A stretch of DNA of 64,000 nucleotides. Origin: Pedobacter sp. N36a. GTDB lineage: Bacteria; Bacteroidota; Bacteroidia; Sphingobacteriales; Sphingobacteriaceae. How positions within the stretch are numbered: position 1 is the first letter of the stretch; each line of letters opens with the position of its first letter. A program made the position numbers and the translations under genes. The stretch spans positions 1-64,000 of the forward strand of contig NZ_JACSZW010000013.1 in the NCBI RefSeq assembly GCF_014472395.1. The letters are read 5' to 3'. Shown one piece after another: positions 36,296-45,570 of the stretch. The notes beneath the pieces were generated by a model. The model was not told the origin of the DNA. It saw nothing but the letters and a program-made list of their open reading frames with translations, and ran no database searches.

Positions 36296-39200
36296 ATGAA
36301 GAAAATATATTCAGTCGTTATGCTTTGCGCCCTGATGTTGGTGTCGTTTTATAGCATGGCGCAAGAAACAAGTGGTTCCTTAACCGGACAGGTGAAGGAT
36401 GCCAAAGGTTTAGCGATCCCTGGTGCTACAGTTGTGGCTATCCATACACCATCGGGTACACGTTACGCCATGTCGGCGGATAAAGATGGCCGTTATTTCT
36501 TAAACAATCTCCGCATTGGCGCACCTTACCTGGTGACCGTTTCCACCATGGGGATGCAGAATGCAGTACGAAATGATATCGCTGTTCGCCTGGGCGGCAG
36601 TCAGCAACTCAACTTTGTGCTCTTGGAAGACGCACAGGAACTGAAAGGAGTAGAGGTGTCCGCCAGGAAAACGTTCCGCCAAAAAGCAGACAATTACGGG
36701 ACGGGTAAAAATATCAGTGCGGAGCACGTGAAAAACATGCCAACGATCAGCAGAAGCATTACGGACATTACCCGTTTAACCCCTCAAGGCAGCCGTGATA
36801 ATAGTTTCGGCGGTACCAACTTTAGGTACAACAACGTGACCATTGATGGTGCGGTGAACAACGATGCCATCGGTTTTAGTCCTTCGCAAGGCGGACAAAC
36901 TGGTACTTCAGGGATGAATGGCAGCAGTACCAGAACCAATCCGGTTTCTTTAGATGCCATAGAAGACATGCAGGTTTACCTGGCACCGTTTGATGTGAAA
37001 ATCGGAAACTTTACCGGTGGATCGGTCAATGCCGTAACCCGCAGTGGTACCAATACGGTAACAGGTTCTGTGTATGGATTAGGAAGAAACGCTGCATTAA
37101 CCAGCAAAGATCGCGTAGGTAGTCTGGGCAAAATGAACGCTGATTTTTATGATTATCAGGCTGGTTTCCGCGTCGGTTTTCCGATCATTAAAAACAAACT
37201 TTTCTTTTTCAGTAATGAGGAAATCACGCGCCGACAAGACCCTACACAATTATCAGTAGGTACGGCAGAAACTGATGCTATTTTCAGCATAGCAGACGCA
37301 CAGTCTATTGCCAATACGGTGAAAACAAGGTACGGAAGCATCTTTGATGCAGGTACTGCCGATGTGTATACCAACTGGAGCAAATCGCAGAAGTTCTTTA
37401 ACCGTTTAGACTGGAACATCAATGATCAGCACCAGCTGGCGATCAGAAACAACACGATTTTCAGTAAAGCCACACACATGGACCGTGATCAGCAGGATTT
37501 TCGCTTCAGCAGTATGGCTTTCCTGCAAGAAAATAATCAGACGAGTACGGTTGCCGAGCTGAAAAGCAGGTTCAATAATGAGTTGTCAGGTAATTTGTTG
37601 GTCGGCTTTACCCATGTAAATGACAGCAGGGATCCATTAAGTGACCCCACCTTGCCCCAAGTGCAAATTATGGGACGCACACCAGGAACTACCATTTATT
37701 TAGGTACAGATCGCGAGGCGAGTATCTTCAATATGAAACAGAAAACCTGGGAATTTACCGCAAACTTAAACTGGACAAAAGGTCGTCACAAGTTCTTAAT
37801 CGGTACACATAACGAGTTGTACAACATTCAATATGGTTTTGTCAACTCCTGGAATGGTCGTGTGGATTATCAGAGTATTGAAGATTTTACGAACAACAAT
37901 CCTTACCGCGTAAGAGGCAGTTACCATTATTTTAACAACAGCAGAGATTACTTATTGGCAAATCCGGCAGCAGATTTCAACGTCAATATGTATAGTTTAT
38001 ATGTGCAGGATGAAATCAGGATCAGTGATAAATTACGCCTCACACCGGGACTGCGTGCGGATTTCGTGAATTTACCTACCATGCCGATGTTAAGTGATAA
38101 AGTCCGCGACGTCCTTGGAGATCCAAATTTTGGACATACTTACACTTATACGCCATTGAACCGCATCAACAATAAATTCTTAAATAAGCTGCAATTATCA
38201 CCGCGTCTAGGTTTCAGATACGATGCCCTGGGTGATCAAAAATTGATCCTAAGGGGTGGAGTGGGCATGTTTACCGGTCGTATTCCTTTTGCATGGTTAG
38301 CTTACGCTTATTACAACACCGGGAATAGTTTTGGTGCGATTGATCAGCGGGCAGAACAGCAGGCGTTCTTACCGGGTACAGATCCGATTAAACCAAGCCC
38401 GAATGGCATTGCTGGATTTATCGAACAAAACGGAACGGTAATCAATAACCCAAATAGTGGTAAGACACAAGTCGACCTGGTAGATAATGGTTTTGAAATG
38501 CCGCAGGTATTGCGTGGAAGTTTAGGGATTGATTACGAAACGGAAAACAACTGGCGCTTTACTGTAGAAGCAATGTACACCAAAAACTTAAAAGATGTGT
38601 TGTTCCAGCAATTGAATACCAAAGACAATCCGCTTTATTATGGTTACGACAAAGAAAAGCAGCAGCCAGTTTATGGTGGCGAAGCAGATCCGCGTTTCTC
38701 TAATATTTACTTGCTGAGCAATACCAAAGAAGGCTATCGTTACAGTTTAACGGGTACCATTGCCAGAACCTTCATCAATGCGCTGAATGTGAGTGCATCT
38801 TATACCTACGGACAATCAAAAGATTTAAGTAATGGGGTTCGTAACTCTATGGAAAGTAACTGGCAGTTAAACCAGGCTTTGATTCCAAACCACCCAACAT
38901 TAAGTCCAAGTAATTTTGACATTCGCCACCGCATTGTCTCTACCATCAGCTATAACCAGGAATGGAGCAGAGCCGGAAAAACGAATATCAGCCTGTTCTT
39001 TAGTGCACAATCGGGCAGTCCTTTTACTTATGGAATTGTAAATGGAAATATCCAGGGATTGCCACAGCAAGTGAGTTTAACCTACATCCCATTAAGAGAA
39101 GAAGCGATCCGTTATTTCAAAGACATTCCAACGGCAACTGCGGCGCAGCAGGCAGCAGCATTTAATCAGTTTATTGATGGAAATGAATACCTGAGCAGCA

Positions 39201-39553
39201 GAAGAGGAAGATATACAGCGCGTAACAAAGGAAGAACACCATGGAATGTTCAGGCTGATTTACACCTTTCCCATGAGCTGTTTGTGAACGCTGCGAAATC
39301 CCAGTCTTTAAGCTTTACGGTGGATGTGATGAATGTGACCAATCTGATCAGCAAGACCTGGGGTGTTCAGTATTTCTCAGCAAACACGTTTAATTCCACC
39401 AGTAGTGTGGGCTTAACACCTTCGCTGTTCCCGCCTCAGCAAAATGAGGGTAATTATCCCGTGTTTACTTTTAATAACCCTGGTCAGCCCTACAGCATCG
39501 ATTATTTTGGATCAAGAGCGCAGATGCAGTTGGGATTGAGGTATACCTTTTAG
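36296..39553 (+). CDS. Oar-like TonB-dependent receptor
   Basis: A 1,085-residue outer-membrane receptor: signal peptide ending SMAQ, a carboxypeptidase-like regulatory domain (~25-110, LTGQVKDAKGLAIPGATVVA), a plug region with NNVTIDGAVNNDAIGF and GGSVNAVTRSGTNTVTGSVYG, then a large barrel ending MQLGLRYTF. The plug sequence and the two-stage KNKLFFFSNEE block match the Oar-type receptors of Bacteroidota and myxobacteria, some of which serve protein export or adhesion. It lacks an STN domain, so signalling to the sigma/FecR pair must come from the first receptor of the locus. Confidence 0.9.
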   Translation: MKKIYSVVMLCALMLVSFYSMAQETSGSLTGQVKDAKGLAIPGATVVAIHTPSGTRYAMSADKDGRYFLNNLRIGAPYLVTVSTMGMQNAVRNDIAVRLGGSQQLNFVLLEDAQELKGVEVSARKTFRQKADNYGTGKNISAEHVKNMPTISRSITDITRLTPQGSRDNSFGGTNFRYNNVTIDGAVNNDAIGFSPSQGGQTGTSGMNGSSTRTNPVSLDAIEDMQVYLAPFDVKIGNFTGGSVNAVTRSGTNTVTGSVYGLGRNAALTSKDRVGSLGKMNADFYDYQAGFRVGFPIIKNKLFFFSNEEITRRQDPTQLSVGTAETDAIFSIADAQSIANTVKTRYGSIFDAGTADVYTNWSKSQKFFNRLDWNINDQHQLAIRNNTIFSKATHMDRDQQDFRFSSMAFLQENNQTSTVAELKSRFNNELSGNLLVGFTHVNDSRDPLSDPTLPQVQIMGRTPGTTIYLGTDREASIFNMKQKTWEFTANLNWTKGRHKFLIGTHNELYNIQYGFVNSWNGRVDYQSIEDFTNNNPYRVRGSYHYFNNSRDYLLANPAADFNVNMYSLYVQDEIRISDKLRLTPGLRADFVNLPTMPMLSDKVRDVLGDPNFGHTYTYTPLNRINNKFLNKLQLSPRLGFRYDALGDQKLILRGGVGMFTGRIPFAWLAYAYYNTGNSFGAIDQRAEQQAFLPGTDPIKPSPNGIAGFIEQNGTVINNPNSGKTQVDLVDNGFEMPQVLRGSLGIDYETENNWRFTVEAMYTKNLKDVLFQQLNTKDNPLYYGYDKEKQQPVYGGEADPRFSNIYLLSNTKEGYRYSLTGTIARTFINALNVSASYTYGQSKDLSNGVRNSMESNWQLNQALIPNHPTLSPSNFDIRHRIVSTISYNQEWSRAGKTNISLFFSAQSGSPFTYGIVNGNIQGLPQQVSLTYIPLREEAIRYFKDIPTATAAQQAAAFNQFIDGNEYLSSRRGRYTARNKGRTPWNVQADLHLSHELFVNAAKSQSLSFTVDVMNVTNLISKTWGVQYFSANTFNSTSSVGLTPSLFPPQQNEGNYPVFTFNNPGQPYSIDYFGSRAQMQLGLRYTF

Positions 39554-39585
39554 TTCAAATAGATTAGAAATTAAGTCAAAAAAAG

Positions 39586-41754
39586 ATGAATATTCAACAC
39601 AAATGGAATTTTAGTATTGGCATCATGCTGTGCTTCCTGCTGTTTATTGGTGCTTGTAAAAAGGACAAAGTAGAAGTGCCGTCGGTGCCTTTTAAAATAG
39701 ACAGCTATTACCCGAATAGTGGGAATGCAGGAACCCTGGTTTCCATCGTTGGAGCGGGTTTTGGAACCGAACTGGCTAAATATTCGGCAAGCATTTCCGG
39801 AAAAGCTGCAGAAGTGATCAGTGCCACGGAAAATACGATCGTTATCCGCATGCCGGAAGGCGGCGTAACAGGTGCACTTTCTATAAATTATGATTCGCGT
39901 AATTTTGACCTGGGGCAATACATTTATCAGGCATTAAGTGTAAAAACAGTATTCCCAGCCAATGGGCCTGCGGGCTCTCAAATTCGGATTACCGGAGCTG
40001 GTTTCAGTAGCACCACTGGACCGGCTACGGTTTTCATCAACGGAAAACCAGCATTGGTGGTGAGTGTGTCTGATCAGATTATTGTGGCTGAAGTGCCAGC
40101 AGAAGCTGGTTTCGGACCTATAGTAGTGAAAGTGGATGGCAAAGAAGCCAAAGGTCAGAACTTCACTTACCAGGCGATTAGCAGTATCAAACCCTTAACC
40201 GGTGGTAAAAACACAAAAGTAACCATCAATGGGGTTGGTTTTGAAGAATTACCAGAAGGCAACCTGATTGATTTTAACGGAACGAGTGCTATCGTTCTGG
40301 AAGCCACTAAAGAGAAATTGATCGTACAGGCGCCCGAGGGTGTGAATACAGGACCACTTTCTGTAAACATCAACGGACAAAAAATTGCCGGACCGGTTTT
40401 CAGGGTCGTAGCAGCACCAACGATCCAAGTCGTAACCCCATTGAGCGGCCCGAAAGGAGCGGAGATGACGATTTCTGGTGTGCAGTTCAGTGGCGTATTG
40501 GACGAAAACAAAGTCTTCATTAATGGGGTGGAAATTCCTGTTCAATCGGCTACTGAAAGCCAGATTAAATTGGTTGTGCCAGGTGGTACAGGAACAGGAG
40601 TGATAAAAGTAATCGTGAACGATCAGGCTACAAATGGTCCTCAGTTTAAAGACCAAACACTTGGTATCACTTCGGTGAGCCCGGATAATGGCTTGGCAGG
40701 AACAACGGTAACCATTAAAGGATCGGGCTTCAGCGCGAGCGCGGCAAGCAACAAAGTGTACTTTAACGGTTTGCTGGCCACGGTGAAAACCGCTACAGAG
40801 AACACCCTGATATTGGATGCTCCAGGAGGATTAAGCACCGGTGACTTAAAAGTAGTGGTAGATGGTCAGGAAGCGATAGCACCTCAGGATTTCAGAAGAG
40901 CAGGAATGCTGACACTAGCCGGTGGACCAAACAGTGATACTTTTGGAGGCTTCATGGCGGGTATCGCAGTAGACAATTCTGGTAATATTTATGCGGCCGA
41001 CAGGATGAACCATTTGGTGAAAAAGATCACACCAGCAGGTGTAGTTAGTGTTTTACAGGCCAATGGCGCAGATATTGTTTTTGACACGCCTTACGGAATA
41101 GTCATCGATAAACAGGATAATATTTATGTGTCAGATATCGGTCGCAACCACATCAGAAAGATCACACCATCCGGACAAAATACGGTCTATGTTTCTGGCT
41201 TTGCGCCAGGTTTGATGACATTTGATAACGCTGGAAATATGTATGTAAATATTGTAGCTGCTTATGCAGGGATGAACAAAGTAAATACCGCAGGTAGTTA
41301 TACGAAGATCAGCGGCCCATTCTGGCCAATGGCTAAGGCAGTAGTAGATGCAAATGGAAATCTTTTTTACGTAGATTCCAGTTCAAGCAGTAATAATGCA
41401 GTTGGGTGGATTCCTGCCGGAGCCGGAAATGAAAACTATTTCACAGGTAGTTCCGATGCTGGATTCCAGGACGGAGTAGGATTAGCGGCAAGATTTAACA
41501 GTATTTCGGGTGGATTGGCTTTATATGGCCCTGGTAAATTGATTGCTGGCGATAAGTATAATAACGCCATAAGAGAGATTGATATCGCCAGCAGGAAGGT
41601 TTCCACATTAGTAAAACTAAGATCTGGTTTTGCTGATGGTGCATTCACTGATGCAAAACTCGGTTCAATCGACGATATGGCAGTTGATAAAGACGGAAAT
41701 ATTTACATTCTGGATGCCCAAAATAAGGCGATAAGAAAAGTGTTTCTGAAGTAA
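39586..41754 (+). CDS. IPT/TIG and NHL-repeat lipoprotein
   Basis: A 722-residue lipoprotein (lipobox LLFIGAC, Cys ~25). The first ~430 residues hold five IPT/TIG immunoglobulin-like repeats, each opening like YYPNSGNAGTLVSIVGAGF, VFPANGPAGSQIRITGAGF or VSPDNGLAGTTVTIKGSGF. The last ~280 residues contain NHL-type repeats (GIAVDNSGNIYAADRMNHLVKKI, GIVIDKQDNIYVSDIGRNHI, DMAVDKDGNIYILDAQNKAIRKV), forming a likely beta-propeller. Such proteins are often paired with TonB-dependent receptors as surface binding partners. It follows the Oar-like receptor by 32 bases and is the last gene before the terminator. Confidence 0.88.
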   Translation: MNIQHKWNFSIGIMLCFLLFIGACKKDKVEVPSVPFKIDSYYPNSGNAGTLVSIVGAGFGTELAKYSASISGKAAEVISATENTIVIRMPEGGVTGALSINYDSRNFDLGQYIYQALSVKTVFPANGPAGSQIRITGAGFSSTTGPATVFINGKPALVVSVSDQIIVAEVPAEAGFGPIVVKVDGKEAKGQNFTYQAISSIKPLTGGKNTKVTINGVGFEELPEGNLIDFNGTSAIVLEATKEKLIVQAPEGVNTGPLSVNINGQKIAGPVFRVVAAPTIQVVTPLSGPKGAEMTISGVQFSGVLDENKVFINGVEIPVQSATESQIKLVVPGGTGTGVIKVIVNDQATNGPQFKDQTLGITSVSPDNGLAGTTVTIKGSGFSASAASNKVYFNGLLATVKTATENTLILDAPGGLSTGDLKVVVDGQEAIAPQDFRRAGMLTLAGGPNSDTFGGFMAGIAVDNSGNIYAADRMNHLVKKITPAGVVSVLQANGADIVFDTPYGIVIDKQDNIYVSDIGRNHIRKITPSGQNTVYVSGFAPGLMTFDNAGNMYVNIVAAYAGMNKVNTAGSYTKISGPFWPMAKAVVDANGNLFYVDSSSSSNNAVGWIPAGAGNENYFTGSSDAGFQDGVGLAARFNSISGGLALYGPGKLIAGDKYNNAIREIDIASRKVSTLVKLRSGFADGAFTDAKLGSIDDMAVDKDGNIYILDAQNKAIRKVFLK

Positions 41755-41844
41755 AAGTTGAAACTTATCGGTAAGTTATCTGGTGAAACCTATAAAATCA
41801 AGCATAGTCTTTCCGAGGATAAAAATAAGTTGTCTTTAAGCGCT

Positions 41845-41874
41845 AAAAGGGATGAAAGCAATTTCATCCCTTTT
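41845..41874 (+). terminator. Strong terminator ending the fasciclin/receptor locus
   Basis: A perfect 13-bp stem (41845-41857, core GGGATGAAA, with 41862-41874, core TTTCATCCC) and a 4-base loop, followed by more Ts to 41877. It is the first strong terminator I see downstream of the ECF sigma gene. Confidence 0.85.
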
Positions 41875-41977
41875 TTTGTACCTCTGTTTTTTCCTGTCGC
41901 ACAGGAGATGAATTCATTTGGATAGGATGTAGCCAATATCGGTTAACATCGGGTAGGTTTCTCGTTTGCTTAGGCGA

Positions 41978-41985
41978 TAATTTTG
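41978..41985 (+). promoter_or_regulatory. Possible -7 element (TAATTTTG) of the hydroxyproline operon
   Basis: TAATTTTG fits the Bacteroidota -7 consensus TAnnTTTG and lies 45 bases before the first start codon. No TTTG is found exactly 19 bases upstream, so this is a weak call; an AraC-type activator encoded downstream could compensate for a poor -33 element. Confidence 0.3.
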
Positions 41986-42030
41986 GTGGATCACAACCAC
42001 AATTAAACTTAAACCTAAAGAACCGAACAA

Positions 42031-42966
42031 ATGAGCATTAACTGGACTGGGGTTTTCCCCGCTGTAACGACGAAATTTACAGCAAACGACGAACTGGATT
42101 TAGCAACATTCGACTTAAACCTGAGCGCACAGCTGGAGGCCGGAGTAAACGGAATTATTCTTGGCGGAAGTTTAGGAGAAGCTAGTGTGCTTTCCGATGA
42201 GGAAAAATTTACATTGCTCTCGCACACCTTAGCATTCGTAAATGGCAAAGTCCCTGTATTGCTGAATATCGCAGAAGGAACCACTAAAAGAGCGATTGAA
42301 GCGGCGCAGAAAGCAGCCTCATTGGGCGCAAATGGATTAATGTTACTTCCCTCAATGCGTTATAACGCTTCCGCAGAAGAGACGCTGAGCTTTTTTGGCG
42401 CCATCGCAGAAAGCACTGAATTGCCGATCATGATTTACAATAATCCAGTGGATTATAAGATAGAAGTGACCCTCGATATGTTTGAGGTGTTGACCCAGTA
42501 TCCGAATATTCAGGCGATTAAAGAATCCACCAGAGACGTGTCCAATGTGACCAGACTGATCAACAGGTTTGGCGATCGTTTTAAGATTTTTACTGGTGTA
42601 GATCCATTGGCAATGGAAAGTATTGTGATGGGTGCCCATGGCTGGGTGGCCGGCTTAGTGGATGCTTTCCCAAGAGAAACCGTGGCGATTTTTAACTTAA
42701 TCAAAGAAAATAGGATTCCAGAAGCATTGACCATTTATCGTTGGTTTTTACCGGTATTAGAACTCGATATCCATCCTAAACTTGTGCAGTATATCAAACT
42801 CGCAGAAGTAGCTACTGGTATTGGAACAGAAGCGGTTAGAGCGCCTCGCTTGCCTTTAAAAGGAGAAGAAAGATCTCGAGTGTTAAAAATTATAAACGAT
42901 GCTTTAGCGGAACGCCCTGTGCTTCCTGTAGGGAGCTGGGGGATCAAAGCCGAGGTAGAAGCATGA
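42031..42966 (+). CDS. DapA-family lyase, probable 4-hydroxy-pyrroline-2-carboxylate deaminase
   Basis: A 311-residue (beta/alpha)8 class I aldolase-family protein. Schiff-base K164 lies in IQAIKESTRDVSN, and the helper Y136 in IMIYNNPVDYK; the substrate loop GGSLGEASVLSDEEK is the family's GTTGE-like motif. DapA-family members beside a hydroxyproline epimerase, a D-amino-acid oxidase and a semialdehyde dehydrogenase typically convert 1-pyrroline-4-hydroxy-2-carboxylate to 2-oxoglutarate semialdehyde with ammonia release. That role is inferred from the whole cluster. The stop overlaps the dehydrogenase start by four bases (ATGA). Confidence 0.85.
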   Translation: MSINWTGVFPAVTTKFTANDELDLATFDLNLSAQLEAGVNGIILGGSLGEASVLSDEEKFTLLSHTLAFVNGKVPVLLNIAEGTTKRAIEAAQKAASLGANGLMLLPSMRYNASAEETLSFFGAIAESTELPIMIYNNPVDYKIEVTLDMFEVLTQYPNIQAIKESTRDVSNVTRLINRFGDRFKIFTGVDPLAMESIVMGAHGWVAGLVDAFPRETVAIFNLIKENRIPEALTIYRWFLPVLELDIHPKLVQYIKLAEVATGIGTEAVRAPRLPLKGEERSRVLKIINDALAERPVLPVGSWGIKAEVEA

Positions 42967-44507
42967 GCGGCGCCACACTTTATGCCATCAATCCTGCAAG
43001 CGGAGAAAGGCTAGCCGGTACTTTTCCTAAGGCAGATGTGCAAATGGTAGAAGAGGCCTTAACTGCTGCGGAGCAGGCATTTCACAGCTATCAAACCATC
43101 CATAAGAACAAGAAAGCGCTTTTCTTACATGCGATTGCCGATGCCTTATCGGCAAATGGGGAGGAAATTGTGAACAGAGCGATGCAGGAAAGCGGACTTC
43201 CTTTGCCAAGACTCCAGGGAGAGCTAGGCAGAACGACCGGACAGCTGCGTTTATTCGCAGATCTGCTGGCTGAAGGTTCCTGGATTGATGCCGTAATTGA
43301 TCCGGCAATACCAGAACGCAGTCCGATGCCACGTCCGGATATCAGAAAAATGCTGGTGCCTTTAGGACCCGCTGTGGTGTTTGGAGCCAGCAATTTTCCA
43401 CTGGCATTTTCTGTTGCCGGAGGAGATACTGCATCCGCTTTAGCCGCTGGATGTCCGGTAGTTGTAAAAGCACACCCAGCACATTTTGGTACTTCCGCGC
43501 TTGTTGCAGATGCCATCCTTGCAGCAGCCGAGAAAACAGGAATGCCAACAGGAATTTTTGCCTTGCTTTTCGATGATGGTTATGAAATCGGTAAAGCATT
43601 GGTACAGCACCCACTGACGAAAGCAGTCGCCTTTACGGGCTCTTTCAATGGTGGAATGGCATTGGTTAAACTGGCCGAAGCAAGGAAGGAACCCATTCCT
43701 GTTTTTGCAGAAATGGGTAGTATCAATCCTGTTATTCTATTCCCTGAAATGCTGGACAGCAAGCCCGAAGAACTGGCCCGACAATTGGCTGCTTCGATTA
43801 CCTTGGGTGCCGGACAATTTTGTACCAATCCTGGGATTATGTTTGCAATTGCCGGCTATAATCTGGGTCGTTTTAAATCTGCCTTGACGGATGCGATCTC
43901 TAAAACGCCTGCCGCAACAATGCTCAGCCCTGGAATCGCTGAAAATTACCTTAACCGCGCAAATGCCCTGCTGAAAGAGAAAGGTGTTTTCCTGCTCGCA
44001 GTAGCTGAAATCGCTGCTCAAAACCAGCATTTGAAAAGCCAGTCGCTTCCAAGAATCATCGCGGTAAATGGTTCAGATTTCATTGATAATGAAGCCTTGC
44101 AGGAAGAAGTTTTCGGCCCGCATTCCATACTGGTTTCCTGCGAAAATATCCAGGAATTAGAAAGGGCACTGGCTGCATTAAGTGGCCAGCTAACGATGAC
44201 CCTCATGGCCACAAATCAGGACCTCCAAACCCATCAAAACCTGGTCAGCCAATTAAAATCCAAAACCGGAAGGATCATTTTGAATGGTGTACCTACAGGA
44301 GTAGAAGTTTGTGCGGCAATGCAGCATGGCGGACCATTTCCAGCAACGAACGACAGTCGTTTTACTTCCGTAGGCACTGATGCAATTTACCGTTTCGTGA
44401 GGCCGCTGGCCTATCAGGATTGGCCCCAGGAACTGCTGCCAGATGCATTAAAAGATGGAAATCCATTAAATATTTATAGAAAGATCAATCAGCAATTAAC
44501 GAAATAA
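42963..44507 (+). CDS. Aldehyde dehydrogenase, probable 2-oxoglutarate semialdehyde dehydrogenase
   Basis: A 514-residue NAD(P)-dependent aldehyde dehydrogenase. Catalytic C287 lies in GAGQFCTNPG and general base E250 in FAEMGSINP; the cofactor segment is VFGASNFPLAFSVAGGD. Length and sequence fit the 2,5-dioxovalerate (2-oxoglutarate semialdehyde) dehydrogenases that finish hydroxyproline or pentose-acid breakdown, giving 2-oxoglutarate for the TCA cycle. It overlaps the lyase gene by four bases and ends one base before the epimerase start, so all three are translationally coupled. Confidence 0.9.
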   Translation: MSGATLYAINPASGERLAGTFPKADVQMVEEALTAAEQAFHSYQTIHKNKKALFLHAIADALSANGEEIVNRAMQESGLPLPRLQGELGRTTGQLRLFADLLAEGSWIDAVIDPAIPERSPMPRPDIRKMLVPLGPAVVFGASNFPLAFSVAGGDTASALAAGCPVVVKAHPAHFGTSALVADAILAAAEKTGMPTGIFALLFDDGYEIGKALVQHPLTKAVAFTGSFNGGMALVKLAEARKEPIPVFAEMGSINPVILFPEMLDSKPEELARQLAASITLGAGQFCTNPGIMFAIAGYNLGRFKSALTDAISKTPAATMLSPGIAENYLNRANALLKEKGVFLLAVAEIAAQNQHLKSQSLPRIIAVNGSDFIDNEALQEEVFGPHSILVSCENIQELERALAALSGQLTMTLMATNQDLQTHQNLVSQLKSKTGRIILNGVPTGVEVCAAMQHGGPFPATNDSRFTSVGTDAIYRFVRPLAYQDWPQELLPDALKDGNPLNIYRKINQQLTK

Positions 44508-44508
44508 C

Positions 44509-45510
44509 ATGGCAAGTAAAACCTTTTTTTGCATAGACGCCCATACCTGCGGCAATCCAGTCCGACTGGTTGCCGGTGGCGGCCCGCAGCTGACCGGTAA
44601 CAATATGAGCGAGAAACGCCAGCATTTCTTAAATGAATTTGATTGGATCAGAACCGGGCTAATGTTTGAACCCCGGGGACACGACATGATGTCGGGTAGT
44701 ATTTTATACCCGCCTCACAATCCTGAAAATGATGTAGCCGTGTTGTTTATTGAAACCAGTGGCTGCCTCCCGATGTGTGGTCACGGGACAATTGGTACGA
44801 TTACGATTGCCATAGAGGAGGGGCTCATCCAGCCGAAAACACCAGGAATCATCAGAATGGAAGCCCCAGCAGGATTGGTACTCATTGAATACAAGCAGGA
44901 AGATCAGAAAGTCACCGCTGTTAAATTAAGAAATGTGCCTTCCTATCTCGCCGGAGAAAATATGAGTGTGGAATGTCCAGATTTAGGGCTGCTGAATTTT
45001 GATGTCGCTTACGGCGGTAATTTTTATGCGATCATAGATCCTCAGCAAAACTTTCCTGGCCTGGAAAATTATACTGCCGGACAGCTGATTGGCTGGAGCC
45101 AGGTGATCCGTAAACGCATAAACGAGCAGTATACATTTGTTCATCCACTGGATCCTACCATCAATGGCTGCAGTCATATACTGTGGACCGGAACTACATT
45201 AGATAAAAGCTCAACCGCCAGAAATGCCGTTTTTTATGGCTATAAGGCGATAGATAGGTCTCCTTGCGGTACCGGAACATCTGCCAGATTAGCGCAGTGG
45301 TATGCCAAAGGAAAACTTAAAATTGGGGAAGACTTTATTCATGAAAGCTTTATCGGCAGCAAATTCATTGGACGGGTAGAAGCGGAGGTAGACCTCAAAG
45401 GGATAACAGCCATTATTCCAAGTGTGGAAGGCTGGGCTAAAGTTTTTGGCTATAACACCATCAAAATAGACAGCGATGATCCCTATGCTTACGGCTTTCA
45501 AGTGATTTAA
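44509..45510 (+). CDS. 4-hydroxyproline 2-epimerase (proline racemase family)
   Basis: A 333-residue proline racemase-family enzyme. Both acid/base cysteines are present: C90 in CLPMCGHGTIG and C253 in DRSPCGTGTSARL. Retention of both Cys marks an epimerase rather than the dehydratase branch, in which one is replaced by Thr. It converts trans-4-hydroxy-L-proline to cis-4-hydroxy-D-proline, the first step of the pathway encoded here. It begins with IDAHTCGNPVRLV, the typical family opening. It lies one base after the dehydrogenase stop. Confidence 0.93.
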   Translation: MASKTFFCIDAHTCGNPVRLVAGGGPQLTGNNMSEKRQHFLNEFDWIRTGLMFEPRGHDMMSGSILYPPHNPENDVAVLFIETSGCLPMCGHGTIGTITIAIEEGLIQPKTPGIIRMEAPAGLVLIEYKQEDQKVTAVKLRNVPSYLAGENMSVECPDLGLLNFDVAYGGNFYAIIDPQQNFPGLENYTAGQLIGWSQVIRKRINEQYTFVHPLDPTINGCSHILWTGTTLDKSSTARNAVFYGYKAIDRSPCGTGTSARLAQWYAKGKLKIGEDFIHESFIGSKFIGRVEAEVDLKGITAIIPSVEGWAKVFGYNTIKIDSDDPYAYGFQVI

Positions 45511-45570
45511 AAAGAAGAACTACACAGGGAATTATTTTAAACTATACCTACGTTTATTTACAACAGCATT

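Noticed and set aside
39571..40656. Long antisense ORFs opposite the IPT/TIG lipoprotein gene
   Set aside because: They are shadows of a strongly coding plus-strand gene with clear repeats; their products resemble no family.
43027..44212. Several antisense ORFs over 90 codons opposite the aldehyde dehydrogenase
   Set aside because: High GC codon composition of the real gene keeps the opposite frames open; the plus-strand product has catalytic residues.
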